From positions 1 through 64,000 of the forward strand of contig NZ_VENP01000007.1 in the NCBI RefSeq assembly GCF_006351005.1: a stretch of 64,000 nt of DNA. Direction: 5' to 3'. The stretch comes from Miniimonas arenae (GTDB lineage Bacteria > Actinomycetota > Actinomycetes > Actinomycetales > Beutenbergiaceae). Position 1 is the stretch's first letter, and every line of letters starts with the position of its first letter. The position numbers and the translations under genes were made by a program. Of the stretch, positions 29,110-37,030 are shown one piece after another. The notes below the pieces were generated by a model. The model saw only the letters and a program-made list of their open reading frames with translations, ran no database searches and was not told the origin of the DNA.

Positions 29110-30116
29110 GCCCCTATCGTGACACCACCGCGGGGGGGTCGCGAAAGGGTCAGATACTGGACATCCCGGGTTCGCTCCGCGTAGCCCGTGCGTTCGTACA
29201 GGGCCCGGGCGCGCGTGTTTGCGCCGTCTACGTAGAGCTCGAGACTCGTCGCGCCGCGCGCGGCGACCTGCGCCGTCGCCCACCGCAGCAGTGCCCGGCC
29301 GACGCCGCCGCCCGACGCCGGGTGCGCGGCGAGCACGTAGATCTCCGCGCGCTCGGGACCGACCGGCTTCACCCACACGCTGCCGACGACGGCGCCCGCG
29401 CGGGTCGCCACCGCCAGGAGCGCCGGGTCGTACCAGGGCTCGGCGAGCCGAGCGTCGAGGTCGGCCCGGGTCCAGCGGCCCTGCTCGGGGTGGTCGGCGA
29501 ACGCGAGGGCGTTCAGCTCCAGCCACGCCGACAGCAGGGCGTCGGCCGCTCCTCGCCCCTGGCTCGGGCGAGGGACTCCGGCGCCCGCGTCGGTCGCCAC
29601 TGCGTCGGCGTGGGTGGTCACGGTCAGCCCGGCGGCGGCGAGCGCACCCGCCACGTCGGGATCGAGGTCGGCCGGGCCGACCGGGCGTTCGAGCACGAGG
29701 AGCGACCGCGCCGCCTCGAGCCCGGCCGAGGCCGCGAGGGCGCGCGCGCCGGGCAGGTCGCCGTGCGCCCAGAACCCGACGTTCGGGTCCTGCGCGAGGA
29801 CGCCGGCGACGAGCGCCGCGCCGTGCCCGCGGCGGCGGCGCGCCGGGTCGACCACGACCTCGGCCGCGGAGCCCGACCGCGACGCCGCCGCGACGATCGC
29901 GCCCGCCTCGCGGTGCACGAGCACGTGGGCCTCGGGCGTGCGCAGCGCGAGGAGGTGCTCCTCGGAGAGGGGGGCGACGCCGTCGTGCGCCTGCGCGCGG
30001 GCGGCCAGCGCGAGCACGGCGCGACGGTCCACCTCATGCAATGGACCGGGGGCGACGGCGTCGCCCGACTCGATGCGGTCGGCGGGAGACGGTGGCCGCC
30101 CGGGAACCGTGGTCAC
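29106..30116 (-). CDS. mshD: Mycothiol synthase
   Basis: A 336-residue tandem GNAT protein that acetylates Cys-GlcN-Ins, the last step of mycothiol synthesis. Both acetyl-CoA loops are visible ([13 protein letters not shown] and [15 protein letters not shown]). Typical MshD segments are [15 protein letters not shown] and [18 protein letters not shown]. The GTG start overlaps the upstream stop by 4 bp; the stop overlaps ppk1 by 4 bp. Confirms an actinobacterial host. Confidence 0.95.
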   Translation of the reverse strand: MTTVPGRPPSPADRIESGDAVAPGPLHEVDRRAVLALAARAQAHDGVAPLSEEHLLALRTPEAHVLVHREAGAIVAAASRSGSAAEVVVDPARRRRGHGAALVAGVLAQDPNVGFWAHGDLPGARALAASAGLEAARSLLVLERPVGPADLDPDVAGALAAAGLTVTTHADAVATDAGAGVPRPSQGRGAADALLSAWLELNALAFADHPEQGRWTRADLDARLAEPWYDPALLAVATRAGAVVGSVWVKPVGPERAEIYVLAAHPASGGGVGRALLRWATAQVAARGATSLELYVDGANTRARALYERTGYAERTRDVQYLTLSRPPRGGVTIGA

Positions 30117-30751
30117 TCCAGCGTCCCGGCCCGCGCCCGGCGCGCGGCGTCCCGCAGCTCCTCCCCGGTGCGCACGAGGTTGGCGGCGCTGCGCGTGGCG
30201 TGCGCGGCCTCGGGGCCGTGCGGGGCGTCGTGCAGGTCGGCGTCGAGCGCCGTCCCGGTCCCGACGACGCGGTAGAAGGCGGCGGCGCGGTCGAGCGCGA
30301 CGTCGAGGTCCGCGGTGACGGCGCCGGCGAGCACGGCGTCCGCGAGCGCCGCGACCTCCTGCGGCGTGGGCGGCGCGGGCACGCCGGCGACGGCGTCGTC
30401 CACCTCCGCGCGCTGCGCCCCGAGCGCGTACCGCGCCGTGACCTCGACCGGCGTGCGGCGGATCCACTCGCGCAGCACGTACAGCCGCCACAGGGCGCCG
30501 GGGAGGGAGGCGGCGTCACTGTCGGCCCAGAGCGAGGCGACGACCTCGAGCCCCTCGGTCTCCACGAGGCGGACGAGCCGGTCGACGGTCTCGACGTCGA
30601 CGTCGGACTCGTGCCCGCGCCGCAGCACGGCCTGCGCCGTGGCGTGCGCGGCGCGCAGGCGCAGTGCGGGATCGGCTCCCCCGGCGATCCGGTCGGCCTG
30701 GGCGGGGTCGAGCGAGGCGGGCCGGCGCGGGCGGTGCGGGCGTTCGGTCAT
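30113..30751 (-). CDS. Conserved hypothetical protein upstream of mshD
   Basis: A 212-residue, Ala/Arg/Asp-rich, probably all-helical soluble protein. Residues 40-110 contain regular helices (VDVETVDRLVRLVETEGLEV, LPGALWRLYVLREWIRR). No catalytic motif was recognised and I would not assign a function; similar proteins sit beside mshD in related actinobacteria as far as I recall. ATG at 30751 chosen; another ATG lies 3 codons upstream. It is coupled to mshD by GTGA overlap and appears to be the first gene of the mshD-ppk1-mutT1 unit. Confidence 0.75.
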   Translation of the reverse strand: MTERPHRPRRPASLDPAQADRIAGGADPALRLRAAHATAQAVLRRGHESDVDVETVDRLVRLVETEGLEVVASLWADSDAASLPGALWRLYVLREWIRRTPVEVTARYALGAQRAEVDDAVAGVPAPPTPQEVAALADAVLAGAVTADLDVALDRAAAFYRVVGTGTALDADLHDAPHGPEAAHATRSAANLVRTGEELRDAARRARAGTLE

Positions 30752-31136
30752 GCGCCCCATTGTCACCCCCGCGGCGCCGGCAGCCGGGTGCGGGGCCCGG
30801 GTGGGCGACTGCGGGCCCGTGCGGGCGACTGGGAGGCCCATGCGGGCCGCCTTTCGTGACACATTGACTGGTGGCTCCGACACATTGACTGGTCGGACCC
30901 AGCGGCGACCGCACCCGGGAGCATCGTAGCAGGTCACAGCGGCGGGTCCGGTCTGAGTTCCGGCGATCTGCAATCTGACCAGTCAATGTGACGGAGCCAC
31001 CAGTCAAAGCGTCGGATGCCACCGGTCCCGACGTACGGGTGGCTCGCGCACGCTCGGCCGGTCAGGCCCGGCCGAACGGCCGGGTGCGGACCCGCGCGCG
31101 GCCGGGCGAGCCCCCGCGTCATGGGATCCTTCAGAG
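30752..31136. other. 385-bp divergent intergenic region with repeat element C
   Basis: It separates two divergent genes and contains the inverted-repeat element at 30858-31013. The remainder shows no gene and no well-supported promoter. Confidence 0.65.
30858..31013. repeat. Intergenic repeat element C (37-bp inverted arms, doubled core)
   Basis: The core GACACATTGACTGGT appears at 30858-30872 and 30879-30893, 21 bp apart and joined by GGCTCC. The inverse complement of the whole 37-bp arm recurs at about 30977-31013 (cores at 30978-30992 and 30999-31013, also 21 bp apart), with about three mismatches. The 83 bp between arms is unique sequence. It resembles a small cruciform-forming or non-autonomous element. 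No target-site duplication could be confirmed by eye. Confidence 0.85.
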
Positions 31137-31997
31137 GTGCGTCGCAACGTCTCCGCCACCCTCGAGCTCACGCTCAGCGAGGGTCCCGCCGATCTGGCTT
31201 TCATGGTCGCCGTCGCGCGGGTTCCCGGGCTGCTCATCGAGGAGCGACTGACCATCCATCTCGGCGAGACCGAACTCGTCCCCACCGAGATCCCCGCGCC
31301 CCACCACGGCGTGATCCACAACCTCCAGGTGGACCCGGGCGTGTCCGGCACGCCCCTCGTGCTCAGCTACCACGCGAACGTCGACACGAACTGGGACGAG
31401 GTCGACTCCTCGCACGACGACGCCGAGGGTGAGGAGATCGTCGGCGACGCGGGCGGCCCCGTGGACCTGCTGACGTACCTGCGTCCGTCCCGGTACGTCG
31501 AGTCCGACCGTCTGCTCGGCACGGCCTACGCGGAGTTCGGCGGGCTCAAGGGGCGCGAGCTGGTGCTCGCCGTCGGCGACTGGGTGCACCGCCAGACGCG
31601 CTACACCCCGGGGATCTCCCGGCCCACCGACGGCGCGGTGGAGACCCTGCTCGCGCGGCGCGGCGTCTGCCGCGACTACGCGCACGTCGTCATCGCGATG
31701 CTGCGGGCGCTCGACGTGCCCGCCCGGCTCGCGGCCGTGTACGCGCCGGGGCTGTTCCCGATGGACTTCCACGCGGTCGCCGAGGCGTGGGTCGATGGCG
31801 CGTGGCACGTCGTCGACGCGACGCGGCTCGCACCGCGGCACACCCTCGTGCGCGTCGCGACCGGCCGGGACGCCTCGGACACCGCGTTCCTGTCCAACTA
31901 CGGCGCCCGGCTCACGCTGGACCGGATGAAGGTGCTCGCGACGGCGGAGCCCTTCCTCCCCCCGGACGACCACTCCCTCATGCTCAAGGTGCCCTGA
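31137..31997 (+). CDS. Transglutaminase-like cysteine protease family protein
   Basis: A 286-residue cytoplasmic protein with an N-terminal beta domain and a transglutaminase/protease-like core. The triad is visible: C178 in RRGVCRDYAH, H212 in MDFHAVAEAW and D227 in VVDATRL. Family members hydrolyse or crosslink peptide amides; the substrate here is unknown. GTG start with GAGG immediately adjacent, so the ribosome site is poorly spaced and the start is less certain. Confidence 0.88.
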   Translation: MRRNVSATLELTLSEGPADLAFMVAVARVPGLLIEERLTIHLGETELVPTEIPAPHHGVIHNLQVDPGVSGTPLVLSYHANVDTNWDEVDSSHDDAEGEEIVGDAGGPVDLLTYLRPSRYVESDRLLGTAYAEFGGLKGRELVLAVGDWVHRQTRYTPGISRPTDGAVETLLARRGVCRDYAHVVIAMLRALDVPARLAAVYAPGLFPMDFHAVAEAWVDGAWHVVDATRLAPRHTLVRVATGRDASDTAFLSNYGARLTLDRMKVLATAEPFLPPDDHSLMLKVP

Positions 31998-32023
31998 CCC
32001 GCGGGTCTCGCGCGACGAGCGCC

Positions 32024-32045
32024 GGCGCGGACCGAGGTCCGCGCC
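32024..32045. terminator. Terminator hairpin after the transglutaminase gene
   Basis: GGCGCGGACC (32024-32033) is followed by GA and its exact complement (32036-32045), starting 26 bp beyond the stop codon. Confidence 0.65.
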
Positions 32046-32057
32046 CGCACTCGTCCG

Positions 32058-32079
32058 CCGGCGGCAGGGATGCCGCCGG
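32058..32079. terminator. Terminator hairpin after the META lipoprotein gene
   Basis: CCGGCGGCA (32058-32066) and TGCCGCCGG (32071-32079) flank a GGGA loop, just past the META gene stop on the reverse strand. With the previous hairpin it insulates the convergent pair. Confidence 0.7.
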
Positions 32080-32083
32080 TGGC

Positions 32084-32557
32084 TCAGGCCTGGTCGTAGG
32101 TGAGCTCGATGTCCGGCCCGGTGAGCACGAGCTGCTCGCCGTCGAGGTCACCGGTCGTCACGGCGCCGAGCGCCGAGCCGTACGCGGTCGCGACGTCCAT
32201 GATCGGCTGCTCGCACGCCATCATCGTCGAGGCGATCGGCGCGAACGTGACCGTGTCGCCGTCGACGGTCACGGTCGAGACGATGTTGTTGCAGCCGTCC
32301 TTGCCGCTCACCGCACCCTCGCCGTCGACCATGAGCGTGATCGGGGCCCCGTCCACCGGCGTGATCTCGCCGTCGGGGCCGCTGCCCGAGACGAGCGTCC
32401 AGGAGCCCTCCAGCGAGAGCGCCTCGGCGGTCGCGCCGCCGGAGCCGGAGCCGCCGGAGGCGCACGCGCTGAGCGCCGAGGCGCCGAGCACGACGGCGAG
32501 CGAGACCGTCGCGAGCGAGCGGCGGCGGGTGGTGGGTCGGGTCCGGACCTGGGTCAT
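32084..32557 (-). CDS. META-domain lipoprotein (HslJ-like)
   Basis: A 157-residue secreted lipoprotein: twin-Arg-containing N-terminus, hydrophobic segment, lipobox LSAC (ASALSACASG), Gly/Ser tether, then one META domain. The META signature is present: LEGSWTLVS, KDGCNN and PIASTMMACEQPIMD. META proteins are linked to heat shock or antibiotic tolerance in other bacteria; the role here is unknown. Preceded by 11-bp tandem repeats. Confidence 0.88.
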   Translation of the reverse strand: MTQVRTRPTTRRRSLATVSLAVVLGASALSACASGGSGSGGATAEALSLEGSWTLVSGSGPDGEITPVDGAPITLMVDGEGAVSGKDGCNNIVSTVTVDGDTVTFAPIASTMMACEQPIMDVATAYGSALGAVTTGDLDGEQLVLTGPDIELTYDQA

Positions 32558-32576
32558 GGTGTCTCCTGCTGCGTGA

Positions 32577-32609
32577 GTCGGGCGTGGGTCGGGCGTGGGT
32601 CGGGCGTGC
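32577..32609 (-). repeat. Three 11-bp tandem repeats before the META gene
   Basis: GTCGGGCGTGG on the plus strand (CCACGCCCGAC in the transcribed sense) starts at 32577, 32588 and 32599, the third copy with its last base changed. It lies 20-52 bases upstream of the start codon, in the position of a leader or proximal promoter. Confidence 0.7.
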
Positions 32610-32702
32610 GTCGGACATCGGTCCGACGGGGGGCCGAGGTGCGATCGCGGGGGCCGCTCCCCTGCGGCGCCCGTCTGCCCTGCACGTGTCCCGGGCAGGG
32701 CA
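32610..32702 (-). terminator. Two hairpins after the GH43 arabinanase gene
   Basis: GTCGGAC-ATCG-GTCCGAC at 32610-32627, and an 8-bp stem TGCCCTGC/GCAGGGCA at 32676-32702 with an 11-base loop, lie between the arabinanase stop and the META gene. They probably end the GH51-GH43 transcript. Confidence 0.55.
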
Positions 32703-32774
32703 ATCCTGGCCGGAAGTGAGCCAGGTCACCACCCGGGGGCGGCGCGCCGACCCTCACCCGCGACGCGCGCGCCA

Positions 32775-33854
32775 TCAGGACGACGCCGAGGCGTCCTCGA
32801 AGGCGCGCCGCTCCTGCGCCGTGCGCGCCACCGGCCAGCCGTCCTCGGTCCAGGCGAGCTCCCGCAGCCCGAGGCGGAACGCCCCCGCCGCGGCGGCGTC
32901 GTAGTAGTGGAACGCGAGCACGCCGTCGGACACCGACTGCCCGCCCGGCCCGACCATGTCGCCGTCCGTGCTGAGCAGCGACAGTCCCCCGCCCGAGGTC
33001 ATCGGCGCATCGTCGGGGCCGAGGTAGGGGCCCGTGACGTCGCGCGCGCGGCCGACCGCGATGTTGTACGTGGAGTCGGTGCCCCGGCAGCAGAAGTCGC
33101 GCGAGACGAACAGGTAGTACCAGTCGTCGTGCCACACGAGGTACGGCGCCTCGATCGGGTTGGGCGAGAAGCCGCGGGCCGCCAGCAGGGTGGGCTCGGC
33201 GTCGGCCACGGGCTTGCCGTCGGGCCACGCCAGCTCCACGAGCTGGATGCCTCCCCAGAACGACCCGAACGCCATCCACGGCGTGCCGTCCTGCGCAGTG
33301 ATGACGCCGGGGTCGATGGCGTTGTAGTTCACGCCCGGAGCCGACTGCCACACCACACCCTGGTCCGTCCACCCGTAGTCCGGGTCGTTGGGGTCGAGGG
33401 ACGCGCTGGTGGTGAGCCCGATCGCCGAGGCGTTCTTCCCGAAGGTCGAGGCCGAGTAGTAGAGGTAGTAGGTGCCGTCGTGCTCGATCACCTCGGGCGC
33501 CCAGAAGTTCGTGACGCCCGGCACCGCCGCGTAGGCCCACTCGGGCCGGGTGGCCGAGTCCCAGACGGTCCCGATGCGCTCCCACGTGACGCCCTCGTCG
33601 GTGGACCGGCGGATCTGCGGCGCGCCGCTGCCGATCGAGAGGTCGCCCGTGGAGAAGACGTACCAGGCGTCGTCGGTGATCACGAGCGCGGGGTCGTGGG
33701 TCGCGGTGTCCCCCTCGGCCGCGATCGCCGTCGCCGTCGGGGCCGCGCCCGCGCACGCCGCGAGCACCCCCGAGAGGGCGACCGCGACGACCGCGAGGGC
33801 GGTGCCGGCGAGCCTGCTCGCCGGCACCGCCCGCGACGGGCGGGTCTCACGCAC
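32775..33854 (-). CDS. GH43 arabinan endo-1,5-alpha-L-arabinanase-like lipoprotein
   Basis: A 359-residue secreted lipoprotein (lipobox LAAC after ALSGVLA). The propeller has all GH43 catalytic motifs: THDPALV (base Asp), NAIDPGV (modulator Asp) and PIEAPYLV (acid Glu). FCCRGTDSTYNI is typical of endo-arabinanases. It would cut alpha-1,5-arabinan outside the membrane, feeding arabino-oligosaccharides to import and to the adjoining GH51. GTG start overlapping the GH51 3' end by 8 bp. Confidence 0.92.
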   Translation of the reverse strand: MRETRPSRAVPASRLAGTALAVVAVALSGVLAACAGAAPTATAIAAEGDTATHDPALVITDDAWYVFSTGDLSIGSGAPQIRRSTDEGVTWERIGTVWDSATRPEWAYAAVPGVTNFWAPEVIEHDGTYYLYYSASTFGKNASAIGLTTSASLDPNDPDYGWTDQGVVWQSAPGVNYNAIDPGVITAQDGTPWMAFGSFWGGIQLVELAWPDGKPVADAEPTLLAARGFSPNPIEAPYLVWHDDWYYLFVSRDFCCRGTDSTYNIAVGRARDVTGPYLGPDDAPMTSGGGLSLLSTDGDMVGPGGQSVSDGVLAFHYYDAAAAGAFRLGLRELAWTEDGWPVARTAQERRAFEDASASS

Positions 33855-35364
33855 GGCGCAGCCGCACGACGTTCCACGAGATCGCGGGGAGGCTGAGGGT
33901 GACGCGGCCGTCCGCCGTCGTGCGTGCGCTCTCGTTGGCGACCGGCAGGACCGTGGTGTCGTCCTCGGGCGAGGCCTGCCACGTGTGGTCGCTGTGGGAG
34001 TAGCTCGTCGCCTCGACGAGCTCGAGGCCGGCCATCCGGACGTCGACCGCGAGCTCGGTCGCCTCGTCCTGGGCGCGGTTGACGGCGAACACGACGAGCT
34101 CGCCGCTCTCGGAGTCCCACGTCGCGACCGCGTCGACGAGGCCCGCGGTGCCGTGCACGGCGGTCTCGTACGTCGGCGTGTCGACGAGGGTGCGCAGCAC
34201 GGCGCCCTTGGCGAGGGAGGAGGCCTGGGCGAACGGGTGGAAGATCGTCTGCTTCCAGATGCCGCCGCCCTGCTGCGTCATGATCGGCGCGATGACGTTG
34301 ACGAGCTGCGCCTGCGACGCCGAGTGCACGCGGTCGGTGTGCCGCAGCAGCGAGATGAGCAGGTTCCCCACGACGACGGCGTCCGCGACCGTGTAGTGGT
34401 CCTCGAGCAGCGGCGGCGCGATCGGCCAGTCGTCGCCCGTCGGGGAGGGGATGTAGGACTCCACCCGCTTCTGGTCCCACACGTTCCACTCGTCGAACGA
34501 GATGTGGATCCGCTTGGTGTGCTTGCCCGCGGCGCGCACCGCGTCCGCCGTCGCGACGACCGACTCGATGAAGTGGTCCATGTTCACCGCGGAGGCGAGG
34601 AAGGACCCGAGGTCGTTGTCGCCCTCGCAGTAGTAGACGTGCGCCGAGACGTAGTCGACGAGCTCGTAGGTCTCCGTGAGCACGGTGTGCTCCCACGAGC
34701 CGAAGGTCGGCATGAACGCGCTGGAGGAGCCGCAGGCCACGAGCTCGAGGTCGGGCTGGATCTGCCGCATCGCGCGCGCCGTCTCGGCGGCGAGTCGGCC
34801 GTACTCGGCAGCCGTCTTGTGGCCGGTCTGCCACGGGCCGTCCATCTCGTTGCCCAGGCACCACATGCGGATGCCGTAGGGCTCCTCGGCGCCGTTCGCG
34901 CGCCGCTGGTCCGATCGCGCGGTGCCGCCGGCGATGTTCGCGTACTCGAGCACCTCGAGCGCCTCCGCGACCCCGCGGGTGCCGAGGTTGACCGCCATCA
35001 TCGGCTCGACGTCGGCTTTGCGCGCCCACGCCATGAACTCGTCCAGGCCCACGGTGTTCGGCTCGGTGGAGTGCCACGCGAGGTCGAGGCGCTTGGGCCG
35101 GTCCTCGACCGGGCCCACGCCGTCCTCCCAGCGGTAGCCGGAGACGAAGTTGCCGCCCGGGTAGCGCACCGTGGAGATGCCGAGCTCCTTGACGAGCTCG
35201 ATGACGTCGCCGCGGAAGCCGTCCTCGTCGGCCGTCGGGTGGCCGGGCTCGTAGATGCCCTCGTAGACGCAGCGGCCGAGGTGCTCGACGAACGAGCCGA
35301 ACGTGCGGCGGCGCACGGGTCCGATCGTGAAGGCGGGATCGATGGTGAGTGTGGCCTGGGCCAT
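33847..35364 (-). CDS. abfA: GH51 alpha-L-arabinofuranosidase
   Basis: A 505-residue cytoplasmic GH51 enzyme that releases terminal alpha-L-arabinofuranose. Acid/base E173 lies in CLGNEMDGPWQ and nucleophile E292 in ISFDEWNVW. The C-terminal beta-domain is complete. ATG start (MAQATLTIDPAF) with GGAG six bases upstream. First gene of a two-gene operon with the arabinanase, behind a perfect LacI-type palindrome. Confidence 0.96.
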   Translation of the reverse strand: MAQATLTIDPAFTIGPVRRRTFGSFVEHLGRCVYEGIYEPGHPTADEDGFRGDVIELVKELGISTVRYPGGNFVSGYRWEDGVGPVEDRPKRLDLAWHSTEPNTVGLDEFMAWARKADVEPMMAVNLGTRGVAEALEVLEYANIAGGTARSDQRRANGAEEPYGIRMWCLGNEMDGPWQTGHKTAAEYGRLAAETARAMRQIQPDLELVACGSSSAFMPTFGSWEHTVLTETYELVDYVSAHVYYCEGDNDLGSFLASAVNMDHFIESVVATADAVRAAGKHTKRIHISFDEWNVWDQKRVESYIPSPTGDDWPIAPPLLEDHYTVADAVVVGNLLISLLRHTDRVHSASQAQLVNVIAPIMTQQGGGIWKQTIFHPFAQASSLAKGAVLRTLVDTPTYETAVHGTAGLVDAVATWDSESGELVVFAVNRAQDEATELAVDVRMAGLELVEATSYSHSDHTWQASPEDDTTVLPVANESARTTADGRVTLSLPAISWNVVRLRRA

Positions 35365-35384
35365 GGGTGCTCCTCGCACGAGTT

Positions 35385-35398
35385 CTACAACGTTGTAG
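35385..35398. promoter_or_regulatory. LacI-type operator of the GH51-GH43 operon
   Basis: CTACAACGTTGTAG is a perfect 14-bp palindrome with central CG, 20 bp upstream of the GH51 start. It is the likely target of the LacI protein encoded just upstream. Confidence 0.7.
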
Positions 35399-35479
35399 AT
35401 CGGGATTTTAGCGGGTGGCGGTGCGGCTGTCGACGGGTGTGGTGCGCGGCTTTCATGCGCGCTGCTCGGGTCACTCGAG

Positions 35480-36643
35480 TCACGCCCGGCGGGTGCTCCC
35501 GCGCTCCTCCACCCGAACCGGCGCGACGACGAGCCGCGGCGCCTGCTCGACGCCCTCGATCCGTCGCAGCAGCAGGTCGACGGCGGAGCTCGCGATCACC
35601 TCGCGCCCCGGCGACACCGACGTGAGCGCCGGTGTCGCGAACGCGCCGTCGATCGTGTCGTCGAACCCCACGACCTGCACCCGCCCGGGCACGTCGACGC
35701 CCGCCAGCTGCAGCGCGTGCAGCGCGCCGAGCGCGACGGAGTCGTTCAGTCCCAGCACGGCGTCCACCTCGAGCCCGACGGCGAGCGCCCGGTCCATCGC
35801 CGCCGCACCGGAGGTGCGGTGCCAGTCGCCGGTCGGCAGCAGCAGGGCGGGGTCGGGCTCGAGGCCGGCCTCGACGAGCGCGTGCAGGTACCCGGCCAGG
35901 CGCAGGCGCGCCGTGGTGGTGGTGAGCGGACGCGCGGAGCCGAGCTCGCCGTCGGGCACCCCGGCGCCGCGGGCGAGCGCGGCGAGCTCGGCGAGCCCGG
36001 TGAGCTCCGTGAGCGGGCCGAGCGGTTCGGGCTCGCCGGGCGCACCGGGGGCGCCGACCACCGCGATCCGGTGCGCGCCGCGGTCCAGCAGGAGTCGGGT
36101 CGCGAGCCGAGCGCCCTCGACGTTGGCCATCGTCACGTGGTCCAGCCCTACGCCGAACACCCGCTCACCGAGCAGGACGAGCGGAGAGGTCGGTCGCAGC
36201 TCGCGCAGGTCCTCGGCCGTGACCGCGAGCGGGGACAGCAGCAGTCCGTCGGTGAGCGAGCGGCGCGCGCTCGTGAGCACGTCGAGCTCCTTGGCGCGCT
36301 CGCCGGCGGTGTGCTCGACGAGCACCGTGACCCCGCGGGTCTCGGCCACGCGCACCACGGTGTCGGCGAGCTCGCCGAAGTAGGGCTCCGCGAGCCCGGG
36401 CAGTGCCAGGCCGATCACGCCCGTGCGACCGCGCCGCAGGTTCCGCGCCGAAGCGTTGACCTGGTAGCCGAGCTCGGCGATCGCGGCCTCGACGCGGGCG
36501 CGGGTGGTGGGCCGGATGTGCGGGTAGTCGTTGAGGACGTTCGAGACGGTCTTGAAGGACACGCCCGCGAGCGCTGCGACGTCGTGCATCGTGACCCCGC
36601 CGCGCGCGCGCACCTCGCGCGGGCCCTTCGCACCCGTCGTCAT
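35480..36643 (-). CDS. LacI-family transcriptional regulator (arabinan operon)
   Basis: A 387-residue LacI protein: HTH TMHDVAALAGVSFKTVSNVL, hinge ELGYQVNASARNLRRGRTGVIGLALP, and a ligand domain with GDWHRTSGAAAMD and GLNDSVALGAL. ATG at 36643 is chosen because GGAGG lies five bases upstream. Same strand and directly before GH51, so it probably represses the arabinan genes until arabinose or an oligosaccharide binds. Confidence 0.94.
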   Translation of the reverse strand: MTTGAKGPREVRARGGVTMHDVAALAGVSFKTVSNVLNDYPHIRPTTRARVEAAIAELGYQVNASARNLRRGRTGVIGLALPGLAEPYFGELADTVVRVAETRGVTVLVEHTAGERAKELDVLTSARRSLTDGLLLSPLAVTAEDLRELRPTSPLVLLGERVFGVGLDHVTMANVEGARLATRLLLDRGAHRIAVVGAPGAPGEPEPLGPLTELTGLAELAALARGAGVPDGELGSARPLTTTTARLRLAGYLHALVEAGLEPDPALLLPTGDWHRTSGAAAMDRALAVGLEVDAVLGLNDSVALGALHALQLAGVDVPGRVQVVGFDDTIDGAFATPALTSVSPGREVIASSAVDLLLRRIEGVEQAPRLVVAPVRVEERGSTRRA

Positions 36644-36715
36644 CGGACCTCCCGCGGGCATGCTAGGGGCGCGAGCACCCCCACGGGCCGGCCCGTCCGC
36701 CGGGCGCGGCGCTCC

Positions 36716-36940
36716 TCAGCCCTCGTGCTTGGGGCGCAGACGCTCGATCGCCTCGGCGTTGGCCGGGTCGGCGAGCGCACCGAGCACCGCGGCGCCCTCG
36801 GACTCGTCCTCCTCGAGCTCCTCCTCGGGCACGTCGGGGGTCTCGAGCTCCTCGACCTTCTCGGCCTCGGTCTCGGCGTTCAGGGCGGCGGGAAAGCCCA
36901 TCGCGGGGTAGGGCGAGTTCCCGGTGTACGGCGTGGTCAT
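36716..36940 (-). CDS. 74-residue acidic protein of unknown function
   Basis: Encodes a small soluble protein. Residues 22-50 are strongly acidic (KVEELETPDVPEEELEEDESEG), and the C-terminus is helical (ADPANAEAIERLRPKHEG). Clean ATG with GGAGA ribosome site. No family recognised. It lies between GH31 and LacI on the same strand, in a 390-bp gap that otherwise looks unassigned. Confidence 0.6.
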   Translation of the reverse strand: MTTPYTGNSPYPAMGFPAALNAETEAEKVEELETPDVPEEELEEDESEGAAVLGALADPANAEAIERLRPKHEG

Positions 36941-37030
36941 CGCGGTCTCCTTCGTCCGTGTGGTGCTGTCGATCCTAGGCGGCCCGCCGGCCGGCGGGGG
37001 CGTGGCCGGCGGGTTCACGCGTCGAGCGGG

